This document shows, piece after piece, positions 8,849-18,745 of a stretch of DNA of 64,000 nucleotides. The DNA lies in NCBI GenBank assembly GCA_000756795.1, contig CCSI01000007.1, positions 62,001-126,000 on the forward strand, read 5' to 3'. The first letter of the stretch is position 1. Each line of letters opens with the position of its first letter. The notes beneath the pieces are model-generated. The model had not been told where the DNA came from. It saw only the letters and a list, made by a program, of their open reading frames with translations, and made no database searches. Both the position numbers and the translations under genes were made by a program. The DNA comes from Qipengyuania vulgaris (lineage in GTDB: Bacteria; Pseudomonadota; Alphaproteobacteria; Sphingomonadales; Sphingomonadaceae).

Positions 8849-9535
8849 CTAGTCGCTGTCCCAATTGATGTTGATTTCCACGCAGGCCTCGTCGACGCCT
8901 GCCGCGCGGGCAATACGCCTGCGGCTGGCGCGTACGATATCGGCGAGCGAACCGGTAGAAGCGTCTTCCTCGGCTATCATCGCCGCTTCTCCGAGACCGG
9001 GGGCGCCATAAACCAGCTCAAGCTCGCTTACGTCGAGTTCCTCGGCAAGGCGCTGCATCGTTTCGTGGCGGGGGCGGACTTGGTCGCCCTCCCATTTCCA
9101 CAATGTGGGTTTGCTCACCCCGACATTTTCCGCCAGCCCGCGCATCGTGAAACCGCGCGCATTGCGCAGGCGCTTGATGCGGCTGCCGAGCGTTTCGTGA
9201 TCGACGCCGAAGCGTTTGCCGTCCTCGGGCTCTTCCTTGGCCAGATCATTCGCGGCCTGAAGTTCGTCTTCGGAGATGGTTTCGGCAAAGCTGCAGCCGT
9301 ACATGCCGTCGGCCGACCATACGACGGTCGCCTGGACAGCACCGCTCTGCGGCAGCACAACTTCGATCGGTTCCTCGATTGTCAGTTCAGCTTGCGTACG
9401 AACCAGCATGCCATCGCGCGACAGGTTCATGATTTCTGCGTCGAATGCCTGCCCACCTTGGCCGACCCCGGTGTTCAACTGAAGGACGAGCCGCGGCTCG
9501 CGGCGCTCGATGCCGTTTTTTTCTTCCATTCGCAT
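8849..9535 (-). CDS. PilZ domain plus XRE-type helix-turn-helix regulator
   Basis: A 228-residue two-domain protein. Residues about 8-95 are a PilZ domain with both c-di-GMP contact motifs intact: RxxxR (Arg11 to Arg15, RREPR) and NxSxxG (Asn37 to Gly42, NLSRDG). Residues about 115-172 are an XRE/Cro-type helix-turn-helix (LGSRIKRLRNARGFTMRGLAENVGVS). The C-terminal 50 residues are not assigned. Start: ATG 9535 has a GAGAGAGGGA purine tract about ten bases upstream; ATG 9529 is also possible, while a TTG at 9580 is less likely. The gene converges on the Tad operon with a 15-base gap. A c-di-GMP-responsive transcription factor is the obvious inference, but binding is not shown. Confidence 0.85.
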   Translation of the reverse strand: MRMEEKNGIERREPRLVLQLNTGVGQGGQAFDAEIMNLSRDGMLVRTQAELTIEEPIEVVLPQSGAVQATVVWSADGMYGCSFAETISEDELQAANDLAKEEPEDGKRFGVDHETLGSRIKRLRNARGFTMRGLAENVGVSKPTLWKWEGDQVRPRHETMQRLAEELDVSELELVYGAPGLGEAAMIAEEDASTGSLADIVRASRRRIARAAGVDEACVEININWDSD

Positions 9536-9688
9536 CTTGCGAACAATCCCTCTCTCGCGCCCTGGGAGTACTTTAGACAATTCTACTGGAAAAGAAAGAC
9601 ATGCACGCGATTCTCGTGGTCAATGCGGGGTGTGACAAACGCGCCACCCCTTATTGCGTGAAAACCTCAAATTAACCCAAAGGCACCG

Positions 9689-9714
9689 GAATTCGCGAAA
9701 AATCCAGAATTCGC
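9689..9714. repeat. Direct repeat of GAATTCGC upstream of the PilZ-HTH gene
   Basis: Two identical copies of GAATTCGC start at 9689 and 9707, 18 bases apart, in the 255-base gap between the divergent PilZ-HTH gene and the small membrane protein gene. The region between and around them is A-rich. They could be regulator half-sites, for example for the HTH protein itself, but nothing beyond the repeat is visible. Confidence 0.35.
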
Positions 9715-9753
9715 TAGCATCCTGTTTACCTCTAGGTGTCATTACGGATGCCG

Positions 9754-9770
9754 GACTTAAGAAATAAGTC
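9754..9770. promoter_or_regulatory. Inverted repeat, possible operator
   Basis: A perfect 6-base inverted repeat, GACTTA and TAAGTC with a 5-base spacer, lies about 20 bases before the ATG at 9791. It could be an operator for the gene at 9791 or for the divergent PilZ-HTH gene. It is short enough to arise by chance. Confidence 0.3.
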
Positions 9771-9790
9771 GCGCATAACGGGATCGACAC

Positions 9791-10156
9791 ATGACTACCC
9801 CATTCTTCGCCGTGCCGGCGTATTTGCTCGGCACTTTCATTCTCAGCGCTCTAATAGTGCGTGTAGCGCCCAAGGCGCATTCCTCGCGCCAAGTCCGCAA
9901 GCACCTGAGCCTGTTCATGGTCCTTCCCCTGCTGCTGATAGTCGACATTCTCAGCTCCATCGATGCCATCCGCCGCTTCGGCATGCGCATCGCCCGCGGC
10001 ACCTTCGAGTTCATCTCGGGACGCCGCCTGCACTCGAGCGAAGAATACGCTTACGCCTATTTCGGCTATAGCCGCCGCCGGCAGAACCGCCGTCGCAGCG
10101 ACCGCCGCGCGCGCGCGCTCGGTGGCACCAGCAAGGTAGCTGCAGCCAAAGGCTGA
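9791..10156 (+). CDS. Small membrane protein of unknown function
   Basis: A 121-residue protein I do not recognise. It has two hydrophobic helices (about 5-25 and 40-55), then a cytoplasmic tail that becomes extremely basic (SRRRQNRRRSDRRAR near residue 95). The tail could bind nucleic acid or acidic lipid head groups; this is a guess from charge alone. The gene is followed by an intrinsic terminator and is divergent from the PilZ-HTH gene, so it is a single-gene transcript. Confidence 0.7.
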   Translation: MTTPFFAVPAYLLGTFILSALIVRVAPKAHSSRQVRKHLSLFMVLPLLLIVDILSSIDAIRRFGMRIARGTFEFISGRRLHSSEEYAYAYFGYSRRRQNRRRSDRRARALGGTSKVAAAKG

Positions 10157-10222
10157 GCCCGGTCTGCCCGGCTTGGTGCCTGTCGGAGGGCGCCGCCGGG
10201 TCCTTATTTCCCGTTTGAGCCG

Positions 10223-10255
10223 AAGAGCCGATCCGCCTAAGCGGGTCGGCTCTTT
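10223..10255 (+). terminator. Intrinsic terminator
   Basis: A 14-pair stem (AAGAGCCGATCCGC against GCGGGTCGGCTCTT, one G-T pair) with a CTAA loop and a short T run. It ends the transcript of the gene at 9791-10156, before the MATE gene. Confidence 0.8.
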
Positions 10256-10279
10256 CCGATTCGGGGGGAGCGTGAAGCC

Positions 10280-11686
10280 ATGAGCGAACCTGCTCCCTCG
10301 ACGCCCCTGCCCCAGTCCGGCAGCGATGGCTGGCGCGACGAATTCGCTGCGACCATGAAGCTCAGCTGGCCGCTGGCGGCTGCCAACCTGCTGCAGATGC
10401 TGACCTATGCCATCGACGTTATTTTCATTGCGCGGCTGGGCGAAGCGCAGCTGGCCGCTTCGGCGCTCGCAATCGCCTTGTTCGGGCTCGTCATGTGGGC
10501 GCTGTCAGGGCTGACGGGTGCAGTCGCTCCGGTCGCCGCTGCAGAACTCGGAGAACGCGCACCTGCATTGAGGCCCGTCCGCCGCGCGGTACGCATGGCC
10601 TTGTGGCTGGCGCTGTTTTCCGGCGTCATGGGAATGGGCCTCTGCCTCCTCCTCGGGCCGCTCATGCGCGCGACCGGGCAAGAGACGGCCATCATCGGCA
10701 TGGCGCTGGAATACAACACCATCCTCGTCTTCTCGATGGTGCCGATGCTGTTCAACAATGTGCTGAGGAGTTTCGTCTCGACGCTCGACCGGCCCATTTT
10801 CGCCACCGCTATCACGGCGGGCGGCATTTTCGTGAACGCCTTGGCGAATTACGCTTTCATCTTCGGCAATTTCGGCGCGCCCGAGCTCGGCCTGCGCGGT
10901 GCGGCGGTGGCGACCATCATCACCTCGCTGGTGACCCTCGCCGCCTATGTCATCGCAATCCGGCTCGACCCCAAGCTGCACCGCTACCGCATCTTCGGCC
11001 GGTGGTGGTCACCCGACTGGCCGCGTTTCTGGCACATCACCCGCATCGGCACGCCGATTGCGCTGACCATCACTGCAGAGGCCGGCATCTTCGGTGCCGC
11101 CGCCTTCCTGATGGGCAATATCGGTGCGACCCAACTCGCCGCGCATACGGTCGCGCTGCAAATTGCGGCGCTCGCCTTCCAGGTGCCGTTCGGGGTCGGG
11201 CAGGCCGCCACCATCCGCGTGGGCTATTTCTACGGCGCGCGCGATACCGAGGGCATGAAGCGCGCAGGCTGGACCGGCATCGCCATCGGCACAGGCTTCA
11301 TGGCTACTACTGCGCTAGCGATGGTGCTGATTCCCAAGCCCTTGCTCGCCATCTATATTGACCCGTGGGACCCCAAGAATGCGCTTCTGGTGAGTTTCGC
11401 GCTCAAATACATCGTCGTCGCCGCTGCCTTCCAACTGGCTGACGGGATGCAGGCGGTCGCCGCCGGTGCGTTACGCGGTTTGCAGGACACACGCATCCCG
11501 ATGTGGATCGCCGCTTTCGCCTACTGGGTGCCGGGCATCGGCACGGCGGTCTGGCTGGGCTTCTACACCAGCCTCGAAGGGGTGGGCGTCTGGATCGGCC
11601 TCGCTACCGGTTTGCTTGTCGCAGCCATCCTCCTGACCTGGCGCTGGGCGCGGCGGGACCGGCTCGGCCTCACCGCGCGCAGCTGA
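10280..11686 (+). CDS. MATE family multidrug/toxin exporter
   Basis: A 468-residue, very hydrophobic protein with about twelve membrane segments in two homologous halves, the MATE (NorM-like) length and pattern. An early segment (LSWPLAAANLLQMLTYAIDV) and a mid-protein segment (GTPIALTITAEAGIFGAAAFL) start each half in the usual way. MATE proteins export cationic drugs or metabolites with sodium or proton antiport; the substrate here is unknown. The ATG is preceded by GGGGGAGCG. It stands alone between a terminator and a convergent MscS gene. Confidence 0.9.
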   Translation: MSEPAPSTPLPQSGSDGWRDEFAATMKLSWPLAAANLLQMLTYAIDVIFIARLGEAQLAASALAIALFGLVMWALSGLTGAVAPVAAAELGERAPALRPVRRAVRMALWLALFSGVMGMGLCLLLGPLMRATGQETAIIGMALEYNTILVFSMVPMLFNNVLRSFVSTLDRPIFATAITAGGIFVNALANYAFIFGNFGAPELGLRGAAVATIITSLVTLAAYVIAIRLDPKLHRYRIFGRWWSPDWPRFWHITRIGTPIALTITAEAGIFGAAAFLMGNIGATQLAAHTVALQIAALAFQVPFGVGQAATIRVGYFYGARDTEGMKRAGWTGIAIGTGFMATTALAMVLIPKPLLAIYIDPWDPKNALLVSFALKYIVVAAAFQLADGMQAVAAGALRGLQDTRIPMWIAAFAYWVPGIGTAVWLGFYTSLEGVGVWIGLATGLLVAAILLTWRWARRDRLGLTARS

Positions 11687-11689
11687 CGC

Positions 11690-12523
11690 TTATGCCGCGC
11701 GCTGGGTGACTTCGCGCTGCGGGAAGGGAATCGAGATGCCGACATCGTCGAAGCGCGCCTTGGCCGCTTCGTTGATCGCCCAGCCGAGCGGGGCGAAGTC
11801 AGCAGTCTCGCACCAGACACGAAGACCGATGCCGACCGAACTGTCGTCGAGCGAAGCGACGAATGCCACGGGTTCGGGATCGGACAGAACCCGCTCGTCG
11901 GCAGCAGCGATGTCGAGCAATTCCTTGCGTGCCTGCTCCATCGAGTCCCCGTAGGCGATGCCGACGATCAATTCGAAACGCCGGATCGGGTGGCGATGGA
12001 AATTGACGATCGCCTGGTTCCACAGCTGCGAGTTGGGCACCATTACGAATAGCCCGTCGAACTGCTTCAACTCGGTCGTGAAGAGGCCGATCTGCTGGAC
12101 GACACCGGTCACCGAACCTGCCGAAATCGCCTCGCCGATCTTGAAGGGCCGCTGGACCAGGATCATCACGCCCGATGCCACATTGGACAGTGTGCCTTGC
12201 AGTGCAAGGCCGATCGCCAGTGCCATGCCGCCCAGTGCGGCAAGGATGCTGGTGGTCTCCACTCCGAACTGTGTCAGCACGGTCACGACGACCATCGCCC
12301 AGAGCGCATATTTCACAAGGTTCGACAGGAAATTCGCCACCGTCGCATCGAAGCGGGGCGAGCGATTGAGCGCCCGCTCGACCCAGCCCGATATCAGCTT
12401 GGCCGCAAGCAGTCCGAAAATGAGAACGGCGAAGGCACCGCCGATGTCCATCATGTTGAGCCGCAGCCAGAGCATGGCCTGCTCGGGAATGGTCAGGACC
12501 GAAACGGCCTTGTCGGTCTGCAT
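11690..12523 (-). CDS. Small-conductance mechanosensitive channel (MscS), first of three in the window
   Basis: A 277-residue protein of standard MscS size. It has three N-terminal membrane helices, the pore-lining Gly/Ala-rich helix (ALGGMALAIGLALQGTLSNVASG, about residues 95-118), a beta domain and a mixed alpha/beta C-terminal domain. The channel opens on membrane tension to release solutes in hypo-osmotic shock. The start ATG at 12523 has AGGAG eight bases upstream; a longer frame to 12607 is not supported by a ribosome site. It is convergent with the MATE gene, 3 bases apart. Confidence 0.9.
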   Translation of the reverse strand: MQTDKAVSVLTIPEQAMLWLRLNMMDIGGAFAVLIFGLLAAKLISGWVERALNRSPRFDATVANFLSNLVKYALWAMVVVTVLTQFGVETTSILAALGGMALAIGLALQGTLSNVASGVMILVQRPFKIGEAISAGSVTGVVQQIGLFTTELKQFDGLFVMVPNSQLWNQAIVNFHRHPIRRFELIVGIAYGDSMEQARKELLDIAAADERVLSDPEPVAFVASLDDSSVGIGLRVWCETADFAPLGWAINEAAKARFDDVGISIPFPQREVTQRAA

Positions 12524-12648
12524 GCGGTTAGCTCCTGTATTATCGCGAATTGGCGGATTTGCGCGGCTCGATAGGGTGTCTTCCACGCTCTGGCCACCCC
12601 AGCGCACGTCTTGCCCCGGCTGGCGGAAATTTTTTCGCTTCGCACCCG

Positions 12649-12677
12649 TTGACTCCGTGCAGGCGCATCAACATATC
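12649..12677 (+). promoter_or_regulatory. Putative groES promoter
   Basis: TTGACT at 12649 and CATATC at 12672 are separated by 17 bases and lie just upstream of the CIRCE operator. The placement fits a promoter whose early transcribed region is covered by HrcA. Which sigma factor (housekeeping or heat-shock) uses it cannot be decided by eye. Confidence 0.45.
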
Positions 12678-12685
12678 CGCGCCAC

Positions 12686-12710
12686 TGGCACTCTCACCCC
12701 GGGAGTGCCA
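12686..12710. promoter_or_regulatory. CIRCE operator (HrcA binding site)
   Basis: A perfect inverted repeat TGGCACTC, nine bases, GAGTGCCA. This matches the CIRCE consensus (TTAGCACTC-N9-GAGTGCTAA) in arm sequence and exact spacing, 34 bases before the groES start. It implies repression of groESL by HrcA under normal temperature, relieved on heat shock. hrcA itself is not in the window. Confidence 0.9.
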
Positions 12711-12744
12711 ACGAACATTTCAACCTAACTGAAAGGTCATCATC

Positions 12745-13032
12745 ATGGCATTTCGTCCGCTGCACGACCGTGTGCTCGTGCGTCGCATCGAAGCAGAAGA
12801 AAAGACCGCCGGCGGGATCATCATTCCCGACAGCGCCAAGGAAAAGCCGAGCGAAGGCGAAGTCGTCGCCGTCGGCGCAGGTGCGAAGGCCGAAGACGGC
12901 ACCGTCACCCCGCTCGACGTCAAGGCTGGCGACCGCGTGCTCTTCGGCAAGTGGTCGGGCACCGAGATCAAGCTCGACGGCGAAGACCTGCTGATCATGA
13001 AGGAAAGCGACATCATGGGGATCATGGGCTGA
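12745..13032 (+). CDS. groES: Co-chaperonin GroES
   Basis: The 95-residue lid protein of the GroEL chaperonin. The mobile-loop segment [14 protein letters not shown] and the C-terminal ESDIMGIMG are as expected. It is the first gene of the groESL operon, 54 bases before groEL. It sits behind a promoter and CIRCE operator; the ribosome site GAAAGG is about nine bases from the ATG. Confidence 0.98.
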   Translation: MAFRPLHDRVLVRRIEAEEKTAGGIIIPDSAKEKPSEGEVVAVGAGAKAEDGTVTPLDVKAGDRVLFGKWSGTEIKLDGEDLLIMKESDIMGIMG

Positions 13033-13059
13033 GCCCTGACTACCTCACGCTTTCACTAA

Positions 13060-14736
<1,677 letters not shown>

Positions 14737-14769
14737 GCCTTACCGACCAGCCGACAGGCACATACAAAG

Positions 14770-14802
14770 AGGCCCGGCAGGAGCGATCCTGCCGGGCCTT
14801 TT
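14770..14802 (+). terminator. Intrinsic terminator of groESL
   Basis: A perfect 12-pair stem (GGCCCGGCAGGA with its complement), extended by an A-T pair, with loop GCGA and TTTT after it, 34 bases downstream of the groEL stop. Confidence 0.92.
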
Positions 14803-14847
14803 GTCGTTCGGGAACATGAGCTGGTGGCCCATGCTGCCCCGCGATAG

Positions 14848-16707
14848 TTAGCGTTTCTTTCGCGCTTCCTTCTTCGCGAAATATTCGTCGAAGCGCGGCA
14901 TGAGGTTGGCTTCGATGTCCGACGCGAGGATGATGCGCTCGGGCGTGCTCGCGAACAGTGCGGGCGGGTTGGCGCTGTCGATGAGCTGGATGCGCGCCTG
15001 CGATTCAAAACCGGAGTCGCTGGTCCAGCTTCCGCCGTAATAGGACGTGGTCGTCGTGTACCGCTTGAAGGTACGGTTCGAGAGGATGACGAAGGCGTCC
15101 TTGCCCTTGTCGCGGGCGATACCGGCGGCGGCGATGAGGAGCATTTCCTCCATCATCGGCTTGCTGCCCTTGGTCGTCTCATAGCGCACCGTCATGATGT
15201 CGGTGCCCTTCTCTTCCGCCTTGGACCAGCCGGAATTGCCGCCGAACAGCCACTTGCTCGCTGTCGAGGAGAAGTCCGGGACGGCATTGAGGAATTCGGT
15301 GGTCGGCAGCATCGCGCCGAATTGCGCAGGCTTGATCTCCGACCCCACGCGGATGAAGCGAGCGACCAGCGCATCGGCCCGTTTGGCGGCCATTTCAGCG
15401 TCGTCACCACCGGCAAGGCGCAGCTGCTCGACCAGGACCGGAAGCAGGACATTCATGCCGCCGAGTTCCCTCAGATTGGACGCGATCTCGTCGAACGGCT
15501 TGCCCTTGTTTGTTTCGCGAACCGGAACCGCCGACATGATCGTGGCGAGATCTGCTGTGACCTTTGACGCCGTCTCCGATCGCGCGAGGTATTCGTTGAC
15601 CTTCTTCTTGCGGATCTTGCGCGCATCCGATTCACGCGGGTCGGGTCCGCGGTAATCGTCGATCATCAGGCGCGTCTCGGCAAGGATCGCCTCGCTCTTT
15701 TCGGCATTGCCAAGTGCTGCCGCGGTATAGGCGCGCAGCCCCTGGAATGTCACTTCGACGTCGAGCTTTTCCCAGGGCTGGGCATCGCCCTGAACGGTCC
15801 AGCCACCCCGCATCTTGGGCTTGGTGAAGCTCATCGCGTCGCCGAGGCTGTCAGCCGCTTCGAGGCGACCGGACATGAGGTCCATCAGAAACGCCATCTG
15901 CTGCACATCGGGGTCGAGCGGGATGCGCGCATAAAGCTGCTCGCGCTGGACTTCGAGGTCATTCTTGTTGAGCGCCGACTGCAGGTTGTTCGCGACGATC
16001 GCGATGCTGGTGGAATAGGGACGCGCCGCGCGCAAGGCATCGATGGCCGCTTGTGCCTCGTCCTTCTCGCCCAACCGGACCAGCGCGAAGGTGCGGATCA
16101 TCTGGTTGGCGAGCCCGCCGCTCAACTCGTAAAGCGAGTTGTTTGCCTGGACGCCCCATTCGTCGGCTTCGTCGGCGGCAGCAATCGCGAGACGGTTGGC
16201 GTCGAGTGCAAGCAGTGCAAGCGCACGGCCCTGGAGCAGTTCGGCGCGGGCTGCGGCAGCTTCGTTCTCATCAAGCGCACGGTCGACCGAGAGGAAGCCG
16301 CGCGTGGTCGGCGCGTCTTCCGGTTCCGGACCGCCGAGCAGTGCGTCACAAGCCGCGAGCTTCTTGTCGGCAAGGCTCCACGCGACACTGTCACGCTTTG
16401 TGCAAACGCTGCGTTGGCTCTCACGTTCACGGCGGAAGGCCTTCACTTCCTTCTTGTCGGTCGGCCAGGCGCCCGAATAGGTCGGTGCCGCACCAAACCT
16501 CGCGACTTCCGCTTCTAACGAGGGGAAACCCGACATGCGCATGATAGGTGGCGGAGGCGGGATGACCGGGACGGGCGGCGGCGCCTTGACCGTGCGGATG
16601 GGCGGTGGTGCCGGCGGGCGAACCTTCTGCACCTCTTCGGCCTGTTCCTGAGCGGCGGCAGGCATGGCCAGACCCAGCGCAATGGCGCTAACGAGTAATT
16701 TCTTCAT
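14848..16707 (-). CDS. Large exported protein of unknown function
   Basis: A 619-residue protein I do not recognise. The signal peptide (MKKLLVSAIALGLAMPAAAQ) is followed by a Pro-rich stretch with runs such as PPPPP and VKAPPPVPVIPP (about 30-55). The rest looks helical with regular Ala/Leu/Asp/Glu patterns (for example RALALLALDANRLAIAAADEAD), suggestive of tetratricopeptide-like repeats. The C-terminus is basic. It is probably periplasmic or outer-membrane associated. It is divergent from copA with a 256-base gap and stands alone after the groESL terminator. No catalytic motif was found. Confidence 0.75.
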   Translation of the reverse strand: MKKLLVSAIALGLAMPAAAQEQAEEVQKVRPPAPPPIRTVKAPPPVPVIPPPPPIMRMSGFPSLEAEVARFGAAPTYSGAWPTDKKEVKAFRRERESQRSVCTKRDSVAWSLADKKLAACDALLGGPEPEDAPTTRGFLSVDRALDENEAAAARAELLQGRALALLALDANRLAIAAADEADEWGVQANNSLYELSGGLANQMIRTFALVRLGEKDEAQAAIDALRAARPYSTSIAIVANNLQSALNKNDLEVQREQLYARIPLDPDVQQMAFLMDLMSGRLEAADSLGDAMSFTKPKMRGGWTVQGDAQPWEKLDVEVTFQGLRAYTAAALGNAEKSEAILAETRLMIDDYRGPDPRESDARKIRKKKVNEYLARSETASKVTADLATIMSAVPVRETNKGKPFDEIASNLRELGGMNVLLPVLVEQLRLAGGDDAEMAAKRADALVARFIRVGSEIKPAQFGAMLPTTEFLNAVPDFSSTASKWLFGGNSGWSKAEEKGTDIMTVRYETTKGSKPMMEEMLLIAAAGIARDKGKDAFVILSNRTFKRYTTTTSYYGGSWTSDSGFESQARIQLIDSANPPALFASTPERIILASDIEANLMPRFDEYFAKKEARKKR

Positions 16708-16963
16708 TTAATACGACCCCTGTATTCGATCCGTCTTCAATATATTCCGAAGCCGGAGGGCAGCGCAACGATGCTGGCGTCCTTAAAAGCGGAAATATGC
16801 AGGCACCTCTTAAGATTCTACTTGTCGCTATCTTTCCTGGTCGCGACCGGCTGTTGCGACCGCAGGCCGACCCAACCCCGAAAAGCCGGGCCGAGCGCGA
16901 CTGGCGGCTTTCTCGCTAACGCTGCTTGTGGCAGTGGGGACGCCCCCAACGAAGCGACACCCG

Positions 16964-18745
16964 ATGACCTTGCCCCAATTCTCTCGCCGCAATTTCATGC
17001 TCGGCACCGCCGGTATCGCAGCCAGCGGGCTGCTCATGCCTGCCTGGGCGCGCGGCGAGAGCCTGACGCATGCGAAACAAGGCTACGGCGAGGTGTCGGG
17101 CGAGCGTATCGCGCTCAACGTCGACAACCACCATTTCGCGGTCGGCGGGCGCAAGGGCCATGCGATTGCCGTCAACGGGACCGTCCCCGGCCCGCTGGTG
17201 CGCCTGCGCGAGGGGCAGAACGTCCGCATCGACGTGACCAACAACCTTGCCGAGGATACCTCTATACACTGGCACGGGCTGCTGCTGCCCTTCCAGTTCG
17301 ACGGTGTTCCAGGGGTGAGCTTCCCCGGCATCCGGCCGGGCGAAACCTTCACCTATGAATTCCCCATCCGCCAGAGCGGCACCTACTGGTGGCATTCGCA
17401 TTCGGGCCTGCAGGAACAGGCGGGACATTATGGCCCCATCGTCATCGAAAGCGCGACGCCCGACCCGCGCTACGACCGCGATTACGTCGTCCTGCTGAGC
17501 GAGTTCACCCCGCGCCACCCGCATGAAATCGCGCGCCTGCTCAAGGTCGGCGAGCATTATTTCAATCGCCAGATGCAGACCGCGACCGAGGGCGACATGC
17601 CGCTGAAAGAGCGGCTGATGTGGGGCGGGATGCGGATGAACCCGCGCGACATTTCGGACGTGACGGGCGACACCTATACCTTCCTCGTCAACGGGCACGG
17701 GCCGATGGACGGTCTAGAATATCTCTTCACCCCCGGCGAGCGCGTGAGGCTGCGGGTCATCAACGGCTCGGCGATGACCTTTTTTAATGTCCGTATTCCC
17801 GGCGTGCCAATGACGGTGATTGCAGCCGACGGCATGGATGTCTCGCCAGTCGAGGTGGACGAATTCCAGATTGGCACGGCAGAGACCTATGACGTCATCG
17901 TCACTCCGCCAGCGGGTAGCCATGCGCTGGTCGCCGAGGCGATGGACCGGAGCGGCATGGGGCTGGCCTCGCTCACCTCGCACAAGGGCCACCGCGCCAC
18001 GCCCCCGCCCCTGCGCGGGCCGGTCACGCTGACCATGGCCGATATGGGCATGGGCTCGATGGACGGAGCGCACGGCGGCGCGATGAACCACGATGCGCAT
18101 GGCGGAATGGACCACTTGGGCATCAACCAAGGCGGCGGTGGTGCCATGGCGGGGATGGATCACGGCTCAATGGACCATTCGATGCGCGACACCTCGAAAC
18201 TGCCGCCGGATGTGAAGGTCGGCCCCGGTCTCGACATGGTCTCGCCCATGCCGATGGACCGGATGGATTTCCCGGGCCTCGGCCTCGACAATGTGGACCA
18301 CCGCGTCCTGCGCTACACCGACTTGAAGGCCGCACGCATGAACCCGCACCGCATGCCGACGCGCCAGATGACCATCCACCTCACCGGCAACATGGAACGC
18401 TACATGTGGAGCTTCGACGGCAAGAAATTCTCTGCCGTCACCGACGACCCCATCCGCTTCGCCTATGACGAGCGGGTGCGGGTGAAGCTGGTGAACGACA
18501 CGATGATGGCGCATCCCATCCACCTGCACGGACACTTCTTCGAGCTGGTCAACGGCGCAGGGATGATGAACCAGCCATTGAAGCACACGGTCGTGGTCCA
18601 GCCGGGCAGCACCGCGACCTTCGACGTCACCGCCAACGAGCCGGGCGACTGGGCTTTTCACTGCCACCTGCTCTACCACATGCATGCCGGGATGATGCAG
18701 ACCGTCACCGTGCGGCCCTTCCCCGAGCCGGAGAAGGAGGCATGA
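16964..18745 (+). CDS. copA: Copper resistance multicopper oxidase CopA
   Basis: A 593-residue periplasmic multicopper oxidase (CopA/PcoA family). A twin-arginine signal (SRRNFMLG, residues 8-15) exports it folded. All four copper-ligand clusters are visible: HWHG at 102-105, WWHSHSG near 143, HPIHLHG from 517 and HCHLLYHMH from 566. Between about 360 and 420 lies a Met/His/Gly-rich segment with repeated MDH units, the usual CopA copper-binding insert. The start ATG at 16964 gives the normal Tat signal position; an upstream in-frame GTG at 16928 is less likely. Its stop overlaps copB (ATGA). Confidence 0.95.
   Translation: MTLPQFSRRNFMLGTAGIAASGLLMPAWARGESLTHAKQGYGEVSGERIALNVDNHHFAVGGRKGHAIAVNGTVPGPLVRLREGQNVRIDVTNNLAEDTSIHWHGLLLPFQFDGVPGVSFPGIRPGETFTYEFPIRQSGTYWWHSHSGLQEQAGHYGPIVIESATPDPRYDRDYVVLLSEFTPRHPHEIARLLKVGEHYFNRQMQTATEGDMPLKERLMWGGMRMNPRDISDVTGDTYTFLVNGHGPMDGLEYLFTPGERVRLRVINGSAMTFFNVRIPGVPMTVIAADGMDVSPVEVDEFQIGTAETYDVIVTPPAGSHALVAEAMDRSGMGLASLTSHKGHRATPPPLRGPVTLTMADMGMGSMDGAHGGAMNHDAHGGMDHLGINQGGGGAMAGMDHGSMDHSMRDTSKLPPDVKVGPGLDMVSPMPMDRMDFPGLGLDNVDHRVLRYTDLKAARMNPHRMPTRQMTIHLTGNMERYMWSFDGKKFSAVTDDPIRFAYDERVRVKLVNDTMMAHPIHLHGHFFELVNGAGMMNQPLKHTVVVQPGSTATFDVTANEPGDWAFHCHLLYHMHAGMMQTVTVRPFPEPEKEA

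Noticed and set aside
16771..17358. 195-codon open frame on + overlapping the start of copA
   Set aside because: Most of it is copA read in another frame; the upstream part has no ribosome site and no family similarity. A short leader gene before copA cannot be fully excluded.
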